From: Brevibacillus composti
Lineage (GTDB): Bacteria; Bacillota; Bacilli; Brevibacillales; Brevibacillaceae
Length of the DNA: 64,000 bases
Reading direction: 5' to 3'
Assembly: GCF_016406105.1 (NCBI RefSeq)
Contig: NZ_CP066308.1
Location: 2,205,501 to 2,269,500, forward strand
Of this stretch, positions 43,165-52,165 are shown in pieces (positions within the stretch are counted from its first letter, which is position 1; each line of letters starts with the position of its first letter). A program made the position numbers and the translations under genes. The notes beneath the pieces are model-generated. The model made no database searches. It was not told where the DNA came from and was given only the letters and a program-made list of their open reading frames with translations.

Positions 43165-43377
43165 GTGCCGATGAGCGGGAGTGAGACTCTCTTTGTGGCC
43201 CCTTCGTACACGAGAGGATTGGCCATTCGGGACGATACGATCTACGTCGGTCAAAGCAACCTGCGGCGGGGTGCAGACAGGCGCGCTGCCGGAATCCACA
43301 TCCTTCGCCGAGAGAGCGGGCAGCAGACATTTATCCCGCTTCCTTCGGAGGAGGTATACGGTATTCTCGTCACATAG
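43165..43377 (+). pseudogene. C-terminal fragment resembling DUF4915/TIGR03032 proteins
   Basis: A 70-residue reading frame whose residues 14-69 (TRGLAIRDDTIYVGQSNLRR, AGIHILRRESG, EEVYGILVT) look like the last part of DUF4915/TIGR03032-like proteins, which are several hundred residues long and often sit beside glycan-modifying genes. No start with a good ribosome site is seen. I read it as the remains of a larger gene whose 5' part is gone. The family match is from memory of its motifs and is moderate. Confidence 0.45.
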
Positions 43378-43433
43378 GGTCACATCTTGCGCCCGAGATT
43401 CTTATCCGTTTTGGATCAGGAGGTGGTCTGAAC

Positions 43434-44462
43434 GTGGCATTGTCCGAACATCACAAGCATCCCTTGCTCTTCTTTATCCATCTGCCGAAGACGGCCGGAA
43501 CCACTATGCTGGAGATGGTCACGAGGGAGTATGCGGAAACGGAACGGGAACTGCTCTATCACAATGAAAAGGAAATGGAAGAAAAGCTGCGGCTGGATGA
43601 AGAGGGACGGATCAAATGCGTCTATGGCCATTACTTTTTCGGATTGCATAGCCACGTGACAAGGCCGTATACGTACGCGACGATTCTGCGGCACCCGATC
43701 GATCGGCTTCTCTCGCTGTACTCCTTCAAACAGCCGGAAATCCAGATGTCGATCACTGAGTTTCTGTCATCCGACTTTCCCCAGGTGTCCAATAATATGA
43801 TCCAATACCTGGCAGGGGGAGGTGTAGATCTCGGCCGGGCAAAAGAAAACTTGCAAAAGCATTTTTCGGTGATCGGTCTGACGGAGCGCTTCGCGGAATC
43901 GGTGTATTTGTTGAAAAGTACATTCGGGTGGACGCAAATCGATTCGCTGTGGAAGTCCAATGTCACACCGAATCGTCCTCATCAGGAGGAGATTTCACCG
44001 GAGGTTATCGAGATCATCAAAGCGCAAAATGAGCTCGACCTGGAGCTGTACACTTTTGCCAAAACGCTCTTTGAAGAGCGGATCGCCGCTCTGGATGCCG
44101 AGGCAAAAAAAGAGTTGGAAGATTTCGTCAACCAGACAACGGGGACCGTACGGCCGGATGATCAAGCGGCCCCTCCTCATTTTCTATCTTCACATGCCTG
44201 TTCGTACACGTGCAGCGTTCTTTCGATCATATTGGCGGGATGCCAATGCTTTCTTCCCCACCGCCTGCTGTTTTCCGCCATCCTTTTTCTGAGGTCGGGA
44301 TTTTCCATCAGCGTAAGCAGTGCCTCTGCCAGCTGCTGGCTGTTTCTCGGCTCCACCAGCATGCCTGTGTGCAGCGGCGTCAACAGCTCTCCATTTCCTC
44401 CCGCACGCGTCGTAATGACGGGAAGGCCGATCACCTGCGCCTCCATGACGGCCAGGGAGTGA
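43434..44462 (+). CDS. Sulfotransferase family 2-type protein with anomalous C-terminal extension
   Basis: Residues 1 to about 240 are a PAPS-dependent sulfotransferase-like protein: the 5'-phosphosulfate loop FIHLPKTAGTTMLEMV near residue 14, the 3'-phosphate loop ILRHPIDRLLSLYSF near 85, and FSVIGLTERFAESVYLL. After about residue 245 the frame runs antisense to the 3' end of the convergent glycosyltransferase gene for 286 bases and is rich in cysteine and serine, unlike a real domain. The native stop was probably lost by a small deletion or frameshift. GTG start with AGGAGGTGG. Confidence 0.75.
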   Translation: MALSEHHKHPLLFFIHLPKTAGTTMLEMVTREYAETERELLYHNEKEMEEKLRLDEEGRIKCVYGHYFFGLHSHVTRPYTYATILRHPIDRLLSLYSFKQPEIQMSITEFLSSDFPQVSNNMIQYLAGGGVDLGRAKENLQKHFSVIGLTERFAESVYLLKSTFGWTQIDSLWKSNVTPNRPHQEEISPEVIEIIKAQNELDLELYTFAKTLFEERIAALDAEAKKELEDFVNQTTGTVRPDDQAAPPHFLSSHACSYTCSVLSIILAGCQCFLPHRLLFSAILFLRSGFSISVSSASASCWLFLGSTSMPVCSGVNSSPFPPARVVMTGRPITCASMTARE

Positions 44463-45388
44463 TTTTCTACGAGCGAAGGCAGGACGAATACATCCGCTTG
44501 TTTCAATAGGCGGACGACATCGCTGCGGTTGCCCAGGAACTGGACATGATCTTGCAGTCCCAAGGAAGCCGCCAATGCCTCCAGCTCTGCACGCTGCGAG
44601 CCATCCCCGGCAAACTGGCAGATAAAATCGTCGCGCACCTGGCGCAATTTAGCCAGCGCTTCGATCAGATAACGCTGGCCTTTGTAGGGGACGAGCCTCG
44701 CCGGACAGAGGAAGACCAGCTTGGCGTCTGATCGCGGGATGGGCGTGATGGCGTCCGCCTCCCGGATGATTTGCTCCGTATTCAGCCCGTAGGGGATGAC
44801 GGTCAGCTTTTCCGGATTGACGAAAAAGCGATTGACGTATTCCCTGCGCAGCCACTCGCTGGGAAGGATGGTCCGATCGGCGGAGGAGGCGCCGAGCCGC
44901 TCTTCGATGAAGCTGTATTTCCATCTGCCGCTGCCCTCCTGCGTGATTTCTCCCGTGACAAAAAACTCTTCCATCAATAAACCGTGAATGGTCGCCACAT
45001 GAGCCGTTCTTTCGGGGCGAATGCGGGCATAGGCCCGCGTGGAGATGACGTCATGAGTATGGATCAAATCGAACTGATCCAATGAAAACAGAGAGGAAGC
45101 CAATTCAAATGCATAGCTTTCAATCTCGCGAAAGCGGGCCCAATCTTCCAAATCCGGCTGCTCCCGCTGAAAATAATCCATCATCAGCTCATAGAGAGGA
45201 TAGAGAATCGGCTTTTTCTCGATCGTTTTCCCGCTGAGCGGCTGATAAATTTCACTCATGCTGGGATGGTGGGCGAGCAGTTCTACCTGATGCCCGCGTT
45301 CCTCCAATCCTTGTTTCAGCACTTTTAGATAGGTATCCACCCCACCTACATGGGGCAGGTACCAAAAGGTAGCCAAAAGTATTTTCAA
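44177..45388 (-). CDS. Family 4 glycosyltransferase
   Basis: A 403-residue GT-B glycosyltransferase. The start has FWYLPHVGGVDTYLKVLK; the donor domain has LVFLCPARLVPYKGQRYLIEAL, VQFLGNRSDVVRLLKQADVFVLPS, and ENHSLAVMEAQVIGLPVITT with the paired glutamates that grip the nucleotide sugar. The TTG start behind GGGGAGG lies 3 bases after the stop of the phosphosugar mutase gene, so both form an operon. It probably adds mannose, glucose or a related sugar to a surface glycan. Confidence 0.9.
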   Translation of the reverse strand: MKILLATFWYLPHVGGVDTYLKVLKQGLEERGHQVELLAHHPSMSEIYQPLSGKTIEKKPILYPLYELMMDYFQREQPDLEDWARFREIESYAFELASSLFSLDQFDLIHTHDVISTRAYARIRPERTAHVATIHGLLMEEFFVTGEITQEGSGRWKYSFIEERLGASSADRTILPSEWLRREYVNRFFVNPEKLTVIPYGLNTEQIIREADAITPIPRSDAKLVFLCPARLVPYKGQRYLIEALAKLRQVRDDFICQFAGDGSQRAELEALAASLGLQDHVQFLGNRSDVVRLLKQADVFVLPSLVENHSLAVMEAQVIGLPVITTRAGGNGELLTPLHTGMLVEPRNSQQLAEALLTLMENPDLRKRMAENSRRWGRKHWHPANMIERTLHVYEQACEDRK

Positions 45389-45391
45389 AGA

Positions 45392-47188
45392 CTACGCCTC
45401 CCCTGCGGCAGACTGTGACTCGGACAGCAAGCGGTCGGTAAGCGACAGGACCTCTTGCTTCAACCGCGCCAGCTTGCGGTTGCTCTCCTCCAAAGACGAG
45501 CCTTTCACGCCAAAATAGCATTTCATTTTGGGTTCGGTCCCTGAGTGCCGCAGACAAAACCAGGAGCCGTCCGCGAGCGTATATTTCAACACATTGGACA
45601 GTGGCAGGGCGAGAGGGTAGGTACGACGCTGGACGAAGTCCTGACAGGTTCCCTGCCGATAATCTTCCTTTTTCGCCACCTCTTCACCGGCGAAATCGGG
45701 ATACGCGTTGTGGCGAAAATGATCGAGGAGGGCGGCGATCCGACTGACTCCCGTTTTTCCCTTTTGCTCCAGAGAGACCAGCTCTTCCTGATAGAATCCA
45801 TAGACGGCGTAGAGCTCCAAAAGCCTCTGATGCAAGGTTTTGCCATTCGCCTTCCAGCGTGCGCACATGTCAGCCGTCCAAATGGCGGCCTGGATGCCGT
45901 CTTTATCCCGGACAAAATCGCCGATCACATACCCGTTGCTCTCTTCGAAACCAAAGAGAAATTGATATACGCCCGACTCTGCATACGCGCTCATTTTTTC
46001 CCCGATGTATTTAAAGCCGGTCAGGGTGTCGATCGTGGCAACTCCGTATGCGTCTGCGATCGCTCGCGCCAGCTCCGTGCTGACGATCGTTTTCAGCACT
46101 GCGCCATTCGTGGGAAGCGTGCCATCCTCGGCTTTCACGGAAAGGATATGGTCGAGCAACAACACACCAAGCTGATTGCCGGACAGCACTTGGTAATGAT
46201 CTTCCGAATCCAATACGGCGACACCCAGTCGGTCCGCGTCCGGATCTGTCGCCAGCAACAAATCGGCGTGCACCTGCCGGCCGTAGCGCATCGCCAGCGA
46301 AAAGGCATCGACTTCCTCGGGATTGAGAGAGGAGGCTTGCGAGAAAGCAGGGTCAGGATCGGCTTGCTCGCTGACGATGGTCGGCTGCGGGTAGCCGCAT
46401 GCGGCCCATGTACGCTGCATGGTTTCCAGGGCAGTGCCGTGCAAGGGGGTAAATACGATCGACAACGGGGGGCTGGCATTCGGGGCGGCTTCAAGTCTGT
46501 CTGACGCCGCCTTTTCATTCGGCCGCAACCGGACTGCTTGCAGGCAGGACAAATACGATTGCAGGACGTCTTCGCAGATCAGCGTCAATCGCCCGCTCTC
46601 TCGCAGCGAAGCCTCATCGAGCACGGAAAGCGACCATTCATCCTCGATTTTACGGATCTTCTGTGTAATCCGGTCGGCTATGGCAGGCGTCAATTGGCCG
46701 CCGTCCGCGCCATACAGCTTGCATCCATTGTACGCGGGGGGGTTGTGGCTCGCGGTAAACATGATCCCACCTGCTGCCTTTTTCATCCGGACAGCGTAGG
46801 AGAGCAGCGGTGTGGGGCAGGCGCGGTCAAACAGGTACACGCGAAAGCCGTGCTTGCCCAATAAACAGGCGGCTTCCCAGGCAAAATCGCCGGATTTGTA
46901 GCGCGTATCGTAGGCAATCACGACGCCGCTGTTTCGCGCAGCCGCGTGACGATCCAGCAAATAGCGGGCATATCCCTCGACAACCTTGCGAATGGTGTAG
47001 CGATTGATTCGGTTTGGGCCGGGTCCGATTTCACCGCGAATCCCTCCGGTGCCGAAGTCCAAATCTCGATAAAAACAGTCCTCCAGCAAAGCCTCGTTAT
47101 CCTTCCACGCCAGGAGCTGCTGCTTCACCTCTCGATCCATTTCCGCTCGATTGAGCCAATGCTGGTAGCGTTCCCTCCAGGTTAGCAT
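45392..47188 (-). CDS. pgcA: Phosphoglucomutase/phosphomannomutase (PgcA type)
   Basis: A 598-residue alpha-D-phosphohexomutase interconverting glucose 1- and 6-phosphate (and often mannose phosphates). Motifs: catalytic phosphoserine in FTASHNPPAYNGCKLYG near residue 145, metal loop ATDPDADRLGVAV near 310, sugar-binding GFEESNGYV near 410, and phosphate-binding RHSGTEPKMKCY near 560. It feeds nucleotide-sugar synthesis for the glycosyltransferases. GGAGG precedes the ATG by about 10 bases. Confidence 0.93.
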   Translation of the reverse strand: MLTWRERYQHWLNRAEMDREVKQQLLAWKDNEALLEDCFYRDLDFGTGGIRGEIGPGPNRINRYTIRKVVEGYARYLLDRHAAARNSGVVIAYDTRYKSGDFAWEAACLLGKHGFRVYLFDRACPTPLLSYAVRMKKAAGGIMFTASHNPPAYNGCKLYGADGGQLTPAIADRITQKIRKIEDEWSLSVLDEASLRESGRLTLICEDVLQSYLSCLQAVRLRPNEKAASDRLEAAPNASPPLSIVFTPLHGTALETMQRTWAACGYPQPTIVSEQADPDPAFSQASSLNPEEVDAFSLAMRYGRQVHADLLLATDPDADRLGVAVLDSEDHYQVLSGNQLGVLLLDHILSVKAEDGTLPTNGAVLKTIVSTELARAIADAYGVATIDTLTGFKYIGEKMSAYAESGVYQFLFGFEESNGYVIGDFVRDKDGIQAAIWTADMCARWKANGKTLHQRLLELYAVYGFYQEELVSLEQKGKTGVSRIAALLDHFRHNAYPDFAGEEVAKKEDYRQGTCQDFVQRRTYPLALPLSNVLKYTLADGSWFCLRHSGTEPKMKCYFGVKGSSLEESNRKLARLKQEVLSLTDRLLSESQSAAGEA

Positions 47189-47440
47189 GAATGGTAAACC
47201 TCCAGATTCTCGTGAACATTATGCATCTTTTTCTATTGGACATTGTATGTCAGTTTCACTGAGCCGCAACGGCCATGCATCCATTTTCCGCGGGAGACCC
47301 TGCGTTATGCGGGGGCGCGTGTTCACTGGGAGAGAACTTTCCGCAAATCATCCGGTCGATTGATACACTCGCGGGGGGAGGCTCGCACATATGGATATTA
47401 CATGCGATCACAGAGTCAGTCAGAAAAGGGGTGCGAATCC

Positions 47441-47874
47441 ATGAAGCTTGTCCTGCTCTCCGGGGGATCGGGTACACGCCTGTGGCCGCTTTCCTCGGAC
47501 GACGCCCGATGTTTGAAGAGAGGCGGTGGGGATCTTATCGGGTGCTGGATTATCAGACATTGGACGACGGGAGCGAATTTTTGACCAAGCGCCTGCGGAT
47601 ACGGGCGGGGAAGAATCTCAGCTATCAGTACCACATGCAGCGAAGCGAGATATGGACCGTGATCGTCGGCAGAGGGGAGCTGGTGCTCGATGGCCGGTTC
47701 ATTCCGATGAAGCCGGGTGATGTCGCCCACATTCCGGTTGGGGCAAAGCATGCCATCCGGGCCGTCACTGAGCTGGAGATTGTCGAGGTACAGCTCGGTA
47801 CCAGGCTGATCGAGGAAGACATCGTCCGTCTGTTTTTCTCCTGGGAGGAGCTGCTCCGCTCGCTCTCCGAATGA
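47441..47874 (+). pseudogene. manC: Remnant of mannose-1-phosphate guanylyltransferase (ManC type)
   Basis: The ATG at 47441 opens MKLVLLSGGSGTRLWPLSSD, the exact nucleotide-binding start of ManC/GMP-type pyrophosphorylases, but after about 23 codons the frame is lost. From 47509, in another frame, RWGSYRVLDYQTL to QLGTRLIEEDIVR is the C-terminal cupin (phosphomannose isomerase-like) domain. Intact ManC has about 460 residues; some 300 are missing in the middle. The cupin part could still be made alone, but no ribosome site is seen before 47509. A GDP-mannose supply from this gene is therefore unlikely. Confidence 0.82.
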
Positions 47875-47962
47875 TTGATGCCTTACTGCTCGGATCAGGT
47901 GTCCCCCGGGCTCGCAATCGAAGGGGGACCTGCTTATTTTTCGTCTTGCCAATCGGTAAATT

Positions 47963-47992
47963 TTGAATTGCTAAACATCGCCAGCGTACATT
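47963..47992 (+). promoter_or_regulatory. Candidate promoter of the amidohydrolase gene
   Basis: TTGAAT, 18 bases, TACATT, about 100 bases before the start codon. Confidence 0.45.
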
Positions 47993-48090
47993 ATGATGAA
48001 CGAAGCGGCGTCAAAAATACTGATCATTCGTCATTTTCTTAGCCGTCCTATTTATATCTGCATCGTCAGACAGAGAAACGGAGGAGTAGT

Positions 48091-49827
48091 ATGTTTGCAA
48101 AGAAAGCGGCAAGCGCTCTGTTGCTTGCCTCATTGCTGGTGCCGTCCATCGGACATGCCGCGCCGGCTGCATCAGGCAAGTCATCGGTTCAACCCGCGGA
48201 TTTGATCCTGCAGAACGGGGCTGTCTACACGGTTGACCGCAACCGCAACTGGGCGGAGGCCGTCGTGGTCAAAGGGGATACCATTGTGTTCGTCGGGTCT
48301 ACCGAGGACGCCAAGGCCTACGCCGGAGAAAAGACCAAAGTCGTCGATTTGAAAGGAAAAATGGTGTTGCCCGGCTTCATCGACAGTCATACCCATGCCA
48401 GCAAGACCACCGGTATGATCTATACCGTCGATCTGTTTGATCTGGGATCGATCGAGAAATACGTAGAAGCCGTGAAACAATTCGCGGAAAAATACCCGAG
48501 TGAAAAGGCAATCCAGGGACGCGGCTGGACTAACTCGGCAGCCACGGGGATCGGTCCTCGCAAGGAGGCGCTCGATGCGATTTCCAAGGATGTCCCGATC
48601 GCGCTCACCTCGGATGACGGCCACTCCCTCTGGGTGAACTCGAAAGCGCTGGAAATTGCGGGCATCGGCAATGATACGCCCAATCCCGAGGGCGGTCTGA
48701 TCGAACGCGATCCGGAAACAGGAGAGGCTTCCGGAACCCTGCGTGAAAAAGCAATGGATCTGGTGCTGAAACAAATCCCGGGGTTGTCCGTGGAGCAATA
48801 CATGAACGGCATTCTCGAATATCAGAAGCTGGCCGCCGAGAGAGGCGTGACGACAGCACGCGACCCGGACATGCTTCGCTATCCGAATGTGCTGGAAGCG
48901 TATCAAAAACTGTCCGAGCAGGACAAACTGACCGTCCGTTTCCGTAATGCATTTACCGCCGATCCGGAAAAAGGGCCGGAACAAGTGAACGATTTCATCA
49001 AACTGCGGGAAGCAAACAAAGGTCCCCATTTTCAGGTGAACGCTGTGAAAATTTTTATGGACGGCGTGGTGGAAGGCGGAACCGGTTATCTGGAAGAGCC
49101 ATACAAGCATAAGGACACCCATGGCCAACTGATCTGGACGCCCGAAGCCTATAAGAAAACTGCCGCTGCTGCGGACAAGGCCGGCTTCCAGCTCCACGTC
49201 CACTCGATTGGGGACGCAGCGACGAGAATCACACTGGATGGGTTTGAGTATGCGGAAAAAGAAAACGGCAAGCGTGACGCGCGTCCGTCGGTCGTGCATT
49301 TGCAGCTGGTGAATCCCAAAGATATTGAGCGCTTCAAAAAGCTGGGGGCGGTGGGGATTCCGCAGCCGTATTGGTTCCTCAAAGAACCGGGCTTTTTTGA
49401 AGAGATCGAAGTGCCGTACCTCGGCCGCGAGCGCGCCGAACAGGAATACCCGATGAAGAGCCTGATCAATGCCGGCGTCATCATGGCCTCTGGCAGCGAC
49501 TACATCGTCACCCAAGAATTCAATCCGCTCCACGGCATTCAGCAAGGCGTCACTCGCATCGAAGAAGGGAAGACCGATTTCAAGGATATCGCCAATCCGA
49601 GCGAGCGTGCCACGCTGGCTGACATGATCGCCAGCTTCACGATTGACGGCGCGTATTCGACATATGTAGAGGATATCACCGGTTCGATTGAAGCGGGCAA
49701 AAGAGCGGACCTGGTCGTACTGGACAAGAACTTGTTCACGATCCCTGCTTCGGAAATCAACAAGACCGAGATTCTTTGGACCCTGTTTGAAGGAAAAGAA
49801 GTCTACCGGAGTGAAAACTTCAAGTAA
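48091..49827 (+). CDS. Secreted amidohydrolase (YtcJ-like)
   Basis: A 578-residue exported metal-dependent hydrolase of the amidohydrolase-3 (YtcJ) group. A signal peptide ends near HAAPA. The body has MVLPGFIDSHTHASKTT with the metal-binding HTH near 98, LHVHSIGDAATRITLDG near 365, and the late metal aspartate in MASGSDYIVTQEFNPLHGIQ, closing with GKRADLVVLDKNLF. Most YtcJ proteins are cytoplasmic; export is less usual. GGAGGAG is upstream. Substrate unknown. Confidence 0.9.
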   Translation: MFAKKAASALLLASLLVPSIGHAAPAASGKSSVQPADLILQNGAVYTVDRNRNWAEAVVVKGDTIVFVGSTEDAKAYAGEKTKVVDLKGKMVLPGFIDSHTHASKTTGMIYTVDLFDLGSIEKYVEAVKQFAEKYPSEKAIQGRGWTNSAATGIGPRKEALDAISKDVPIALTSDDGHSLWVNSKALEIAGIGNDTPNPEGGLIERDPETGEASGTLREKAMDLVLKQIPGLSVEQYMNGILEYQKLAAERGVTTARDPDMLRYPNVLEAYQKLSEQDKLTVRFRNAFTADPEKGPEQVNDFIKLREANKGPHFQVNAVKIFMDGVVEGGTGYLEEPYKHKDTHGQLIWTPEAYKKTAAAADKAGFQLHVHSIGDAATRITLDGFEYAEKENGKRDARPSVVHLQLVNPKDIERFKKLGAVGIPQPYWFLKEPGFFEEIEVPYLGRERAEQEYPMKSLINAGVIMASGSDYIVTQEFNPLHGIQQGVTRIEEGKTDFKDIANPSERATLADMIASFTIDGAYSTYVEDITGSIEAGKRADLVVLDKNLFTIPASEINKTEILWTLFEGKEVYRSENFK

Positions 49828-49855
49828 CCCTAGCGTTCATGTTTGTTAGACAGAA

Positions 49856-49903
49856 AAGAAGCTGCCCTCCGCAGGTCTATCCTGCTTGAGGGGCAGCTTC
49901 TTC
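49856..49903. terminator. Bidirectional terminator between amidohydrolase and MFS genes
   Basis: AAGAAGCTGCCCT and GGGGCAGCTTCTT form a long stem with an inner GCAGG/CCTGC hairpin. Confidence 0.85.
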
Positions 49904-49966
49904 GTTTGGGATATGTTGGTCTTGGCTAGATCTCTGTCTGTTCTTTGCTTGGCACGTGCTTTTTTT

Positions 49967-51196
49967 TTAACCCGCGGACCGGTTCAGGCTTTCTTTGACC
50001 GGCTGCGTACCGGGTACCGGCGGGATCGGCAGCTTCACCTTGACCCAGATAGCTGTAACCAGCAAGAGGACTCCGTTTAGGATAAAGACCAGCTTGATCG
50101 GTATCCAGCCGCCTAAAAAGCCGCCCAAAACGGGTCCGATCATCGTAGCCAGCTGTGTCGACGACTGATTCAGACTAAACGCCCTGCCGCGGAAGTCGGC
50201 ATCTGTCACTTTTACGATCATCGCATTCAGAGCCGGATAGACCGCAGCGAAAAAGAGGCCGTAGAAGAAGCGCAAGATGCCGAAACCGTAGAGATCGTCA
50301 AAAAAGACTTGCAGCAGGTTGCCGATGCCGCCGCCCAGCATCCCGAAGAACAGCACGCGGGTGTATCCGATTTTCGCGCCGAGTGATCCCCAGCGCGGCG
50401 CCGCCAATACCGTAGCGATCCCAACCGCGGAGAAGATAATGCCGGCGCTGAGCGAGGCGTCCTGCTGCGTGGCGCCGAGCTCCAAGACATAGACAGTAAT
50501 CAAAGGTTCCAACAGCATCACGGAAATGGTGACGATCATGGCCAGACCCAGCAGTTGGACGAAGGGGCGGTTGCCCATCGCCAGGCGAATGTCCTCCGAC
50601 ACATGCGAGCGTTCACCCGACCGGTTGAGATTGGTTTCTTTGACAAAAAAAGTGGCAATAAATGCGGCGACCAATACGACAATCCCGGAAAAGAGAAAGG
50701 CCTCCCGATTCCCCCAGAGATGGCTGACCACCCCGCCGACAAGCGGACCGATAATGCCGCCTGTCGCTCCGGCAGTAGCCATGACGCCCAGAGCGTAGCC
50801 GACATGCTTCTCCGGTGTATTCGTGGCGACCAGGGCAATCGAGGCCGGCACGAACCCGGCGAGCAAACCCTGCAGAATGCGGAGCAGCAGAAACAAATAA
50901 GGGTCTGTGACCAGATAGGTCAAAAAATACAAAACGGCCAAGCTGTAACCCGACCGAATGAGCATAGGCTTTCTGCCGTACTTGTCGGCGAGCGATCCCC
51001 AGTAGGGCGAGATCAGCGCGCTGGCTAAAAAAGTGATGCCAAAGGAGATGCCGGCCCACGCCTCCAAATGATCGTTTACGCCCAATGAGGTGTGGAGAAA
51101 GATCGGAAGAAAAGGAATGGAGATGGAATACGCCGAGCTGCAAAAAAAGACACCGAGCCAGAGAATGATCAAGTTACGTTTCCAGGAAAAGTCCAT
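49967..51196 (-). CDS. MFS efflux transporter (MdtG/multidrug type)
   Basis: A protein of about 409 residues with twelve hydrophobic helices. The MFS motif A appears as GSLADKYGRKPMLI after helix 2, and motif C-like ATAGATGGIIGPLVGG marks it as a drug:proton antiporter. The start MDFSWKRNLIILWLGVFF resembles MdtG-like exporters. The start codon is uncertain: ATG at 51196 is used, TTG at 51208 is possible. No regulator gene is adjacent. The substrate is not predictable. Confidence 0.88.
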   Translation of the reverse strand: MDFSWKRNLIILWLGVFFCSSAYSISIPFLPIFLHTSLGVNDHLEAWAGISFGITFLASALISPYWGSLADKYGRKPMLIRSGYSLAVLYFLTYLVTDPYLFLLLRILQGLLAGFVPASIALVATNTPEKHVGYALGVMATAGATGGIIGPLVGGVVSHLWGNREAFLFSGIVVLVAAFIATFFVKETNLNRSGERSHVSEDIRLAMGNRPFVQLLGLAMIVTISVMLLEPLITVYVLELGATQQDASLSAGIIFSAVGIATVLAAPRWGSLGAKIGYTRVLFFGMLGGGIGNLLQVFFDDLYGFGILRFFYGLFFAAVYPALNAMIVKVTDADFRGRAFSLNQSSTQLATMIGPVLGGFLGGWIPIKLVFILNGVLLLVTAIWVKVKLPIPPVPGTQPVKESLNRSAG

Positions 51197-51394
51197 CTGT
51201 ACACACAACCTTTTCGCCAGTCAATCGTGTTCACAATATGTTCATTTTATCATTTGTTTATGAAAAGGCGTAATCAAGAAAACACATCATGTTGATCGCA
51301 AAAGGTGAATGAAAAAAAGTCACAGAAAATTAACGTTTGAAACGAAACGGATCAGGGAGCTGACACGTATAGCTTAGTAGTTTTCGCTGGGTAG

Positions 51395-51441
51395 AAAAGC
51401 AAAAGAAGCCGGATGCCTCCAGAGGAGCTGCATCCGACTTC
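51395..51441 (-). terminator. Terminator of the two-component operon
   Basis: Read on the minus strand, GAAGTCGGATGC pairs with GCATCCGGCTTC and is followed by TTTTGCTTTT. Confidence 0.8.
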
Positions 51442-51472
51442 ATCGTTGCTTTTGCTGAGATGGCCGCTGCGC

Positions 51473-52165
51473 TTATTTCACCAATTTATGGCGGAGAGCG
51501 AGAGCGACGGCCTGTGTTCGGTCTTCTACACCCATTTTCTGTAAAATCCGGTGCACATGGGTTTTTACCGTTCCTTCGGAGATGAACAGATTCTGTGCGA
51601 TCTGGTCGTTCCGGAAGCCAAAGGCCAATTGCTGGAGCACGTCCAGCTCGCGCTCCGTCAGCTCTTCCAACAGCACATGGCGCTGCCCGCCTGGAGCCGG
51701 CTCATCCGCACGCTGGTTTTTCAACAACTCCGCTAAGGCTTTTGCCGCCGTGCCCGTATGGTAGAGTACAGCACCGTCATAGGCATTGCGGATCAGCTCC
51801 AGCATCTCCTGCGAGTCGGCATCTTTCAGCATGTAGCCCACTGCGCCTGCCCTGATGCCGTCCACCACGTAGTTCTGGATGTCAAATGTGGTCAGAATGA
51901 GCACCTTGATGTGGGGAAATTGTTTTAAAATTTCACGCGTCGCTTCAATGCCGGTGCATTTCGGCATCTGTACATCCATCATGATCACATCGGGCCGGCA
52001 TTTGGCCGCGGCGGCGATCGCTTCCAGTCCGTCCGCCGCCTCGCCCACGACCTCCATATCCGGCTGCATCTGGATAACGTAGCCGAGGCCTTGGCGGATC
52101 ATCGTCTGATCATCTACGAGCAGCACCCTGATTTTTTTCGTCTTTTGCTTATCTTCCGTCACCAT
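51473..52165 (-). CDS. NarL-family response regulator
   Basis: A 230-residue regulator. The receiver domain shows VLLVDDQTMIRQGL, the phosphoacceptor aspartate in DVIMMDVQMPKCTG near residue 65, and LTTFD plus GYMLKDA. The C-terminal LuxR-type HTH contains LTERELDVLQQLAFGFRNDQIAQ. ATG at 52165 follows GGAGGGGG. The gene overlaps the end of the histidine kinase gene by 17 bases, so both are co-translated. Targets are unknown. Confidence 0.92.
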   Translation of the reverse strand: MVTEDKQKTKKIRVLLVDDQTMIRQGLGYVIQMQPDMEVVGEAADGLEAIAAAAKCRPDVIMMDVQMPKCTGIEATREILKQFPHIKVLILTTFDIQNYVVDGIRAGAVGYMLKDADSQEMLELIRNAYDGAVLYHTGTAAKALAELLKNQRADEPAPGGQRHVLLEELTERELDVLQQLAFGFRNDQIAQNLFISEGTVKTHVHRILQKMGVEDRTQAVALALRHKLVK

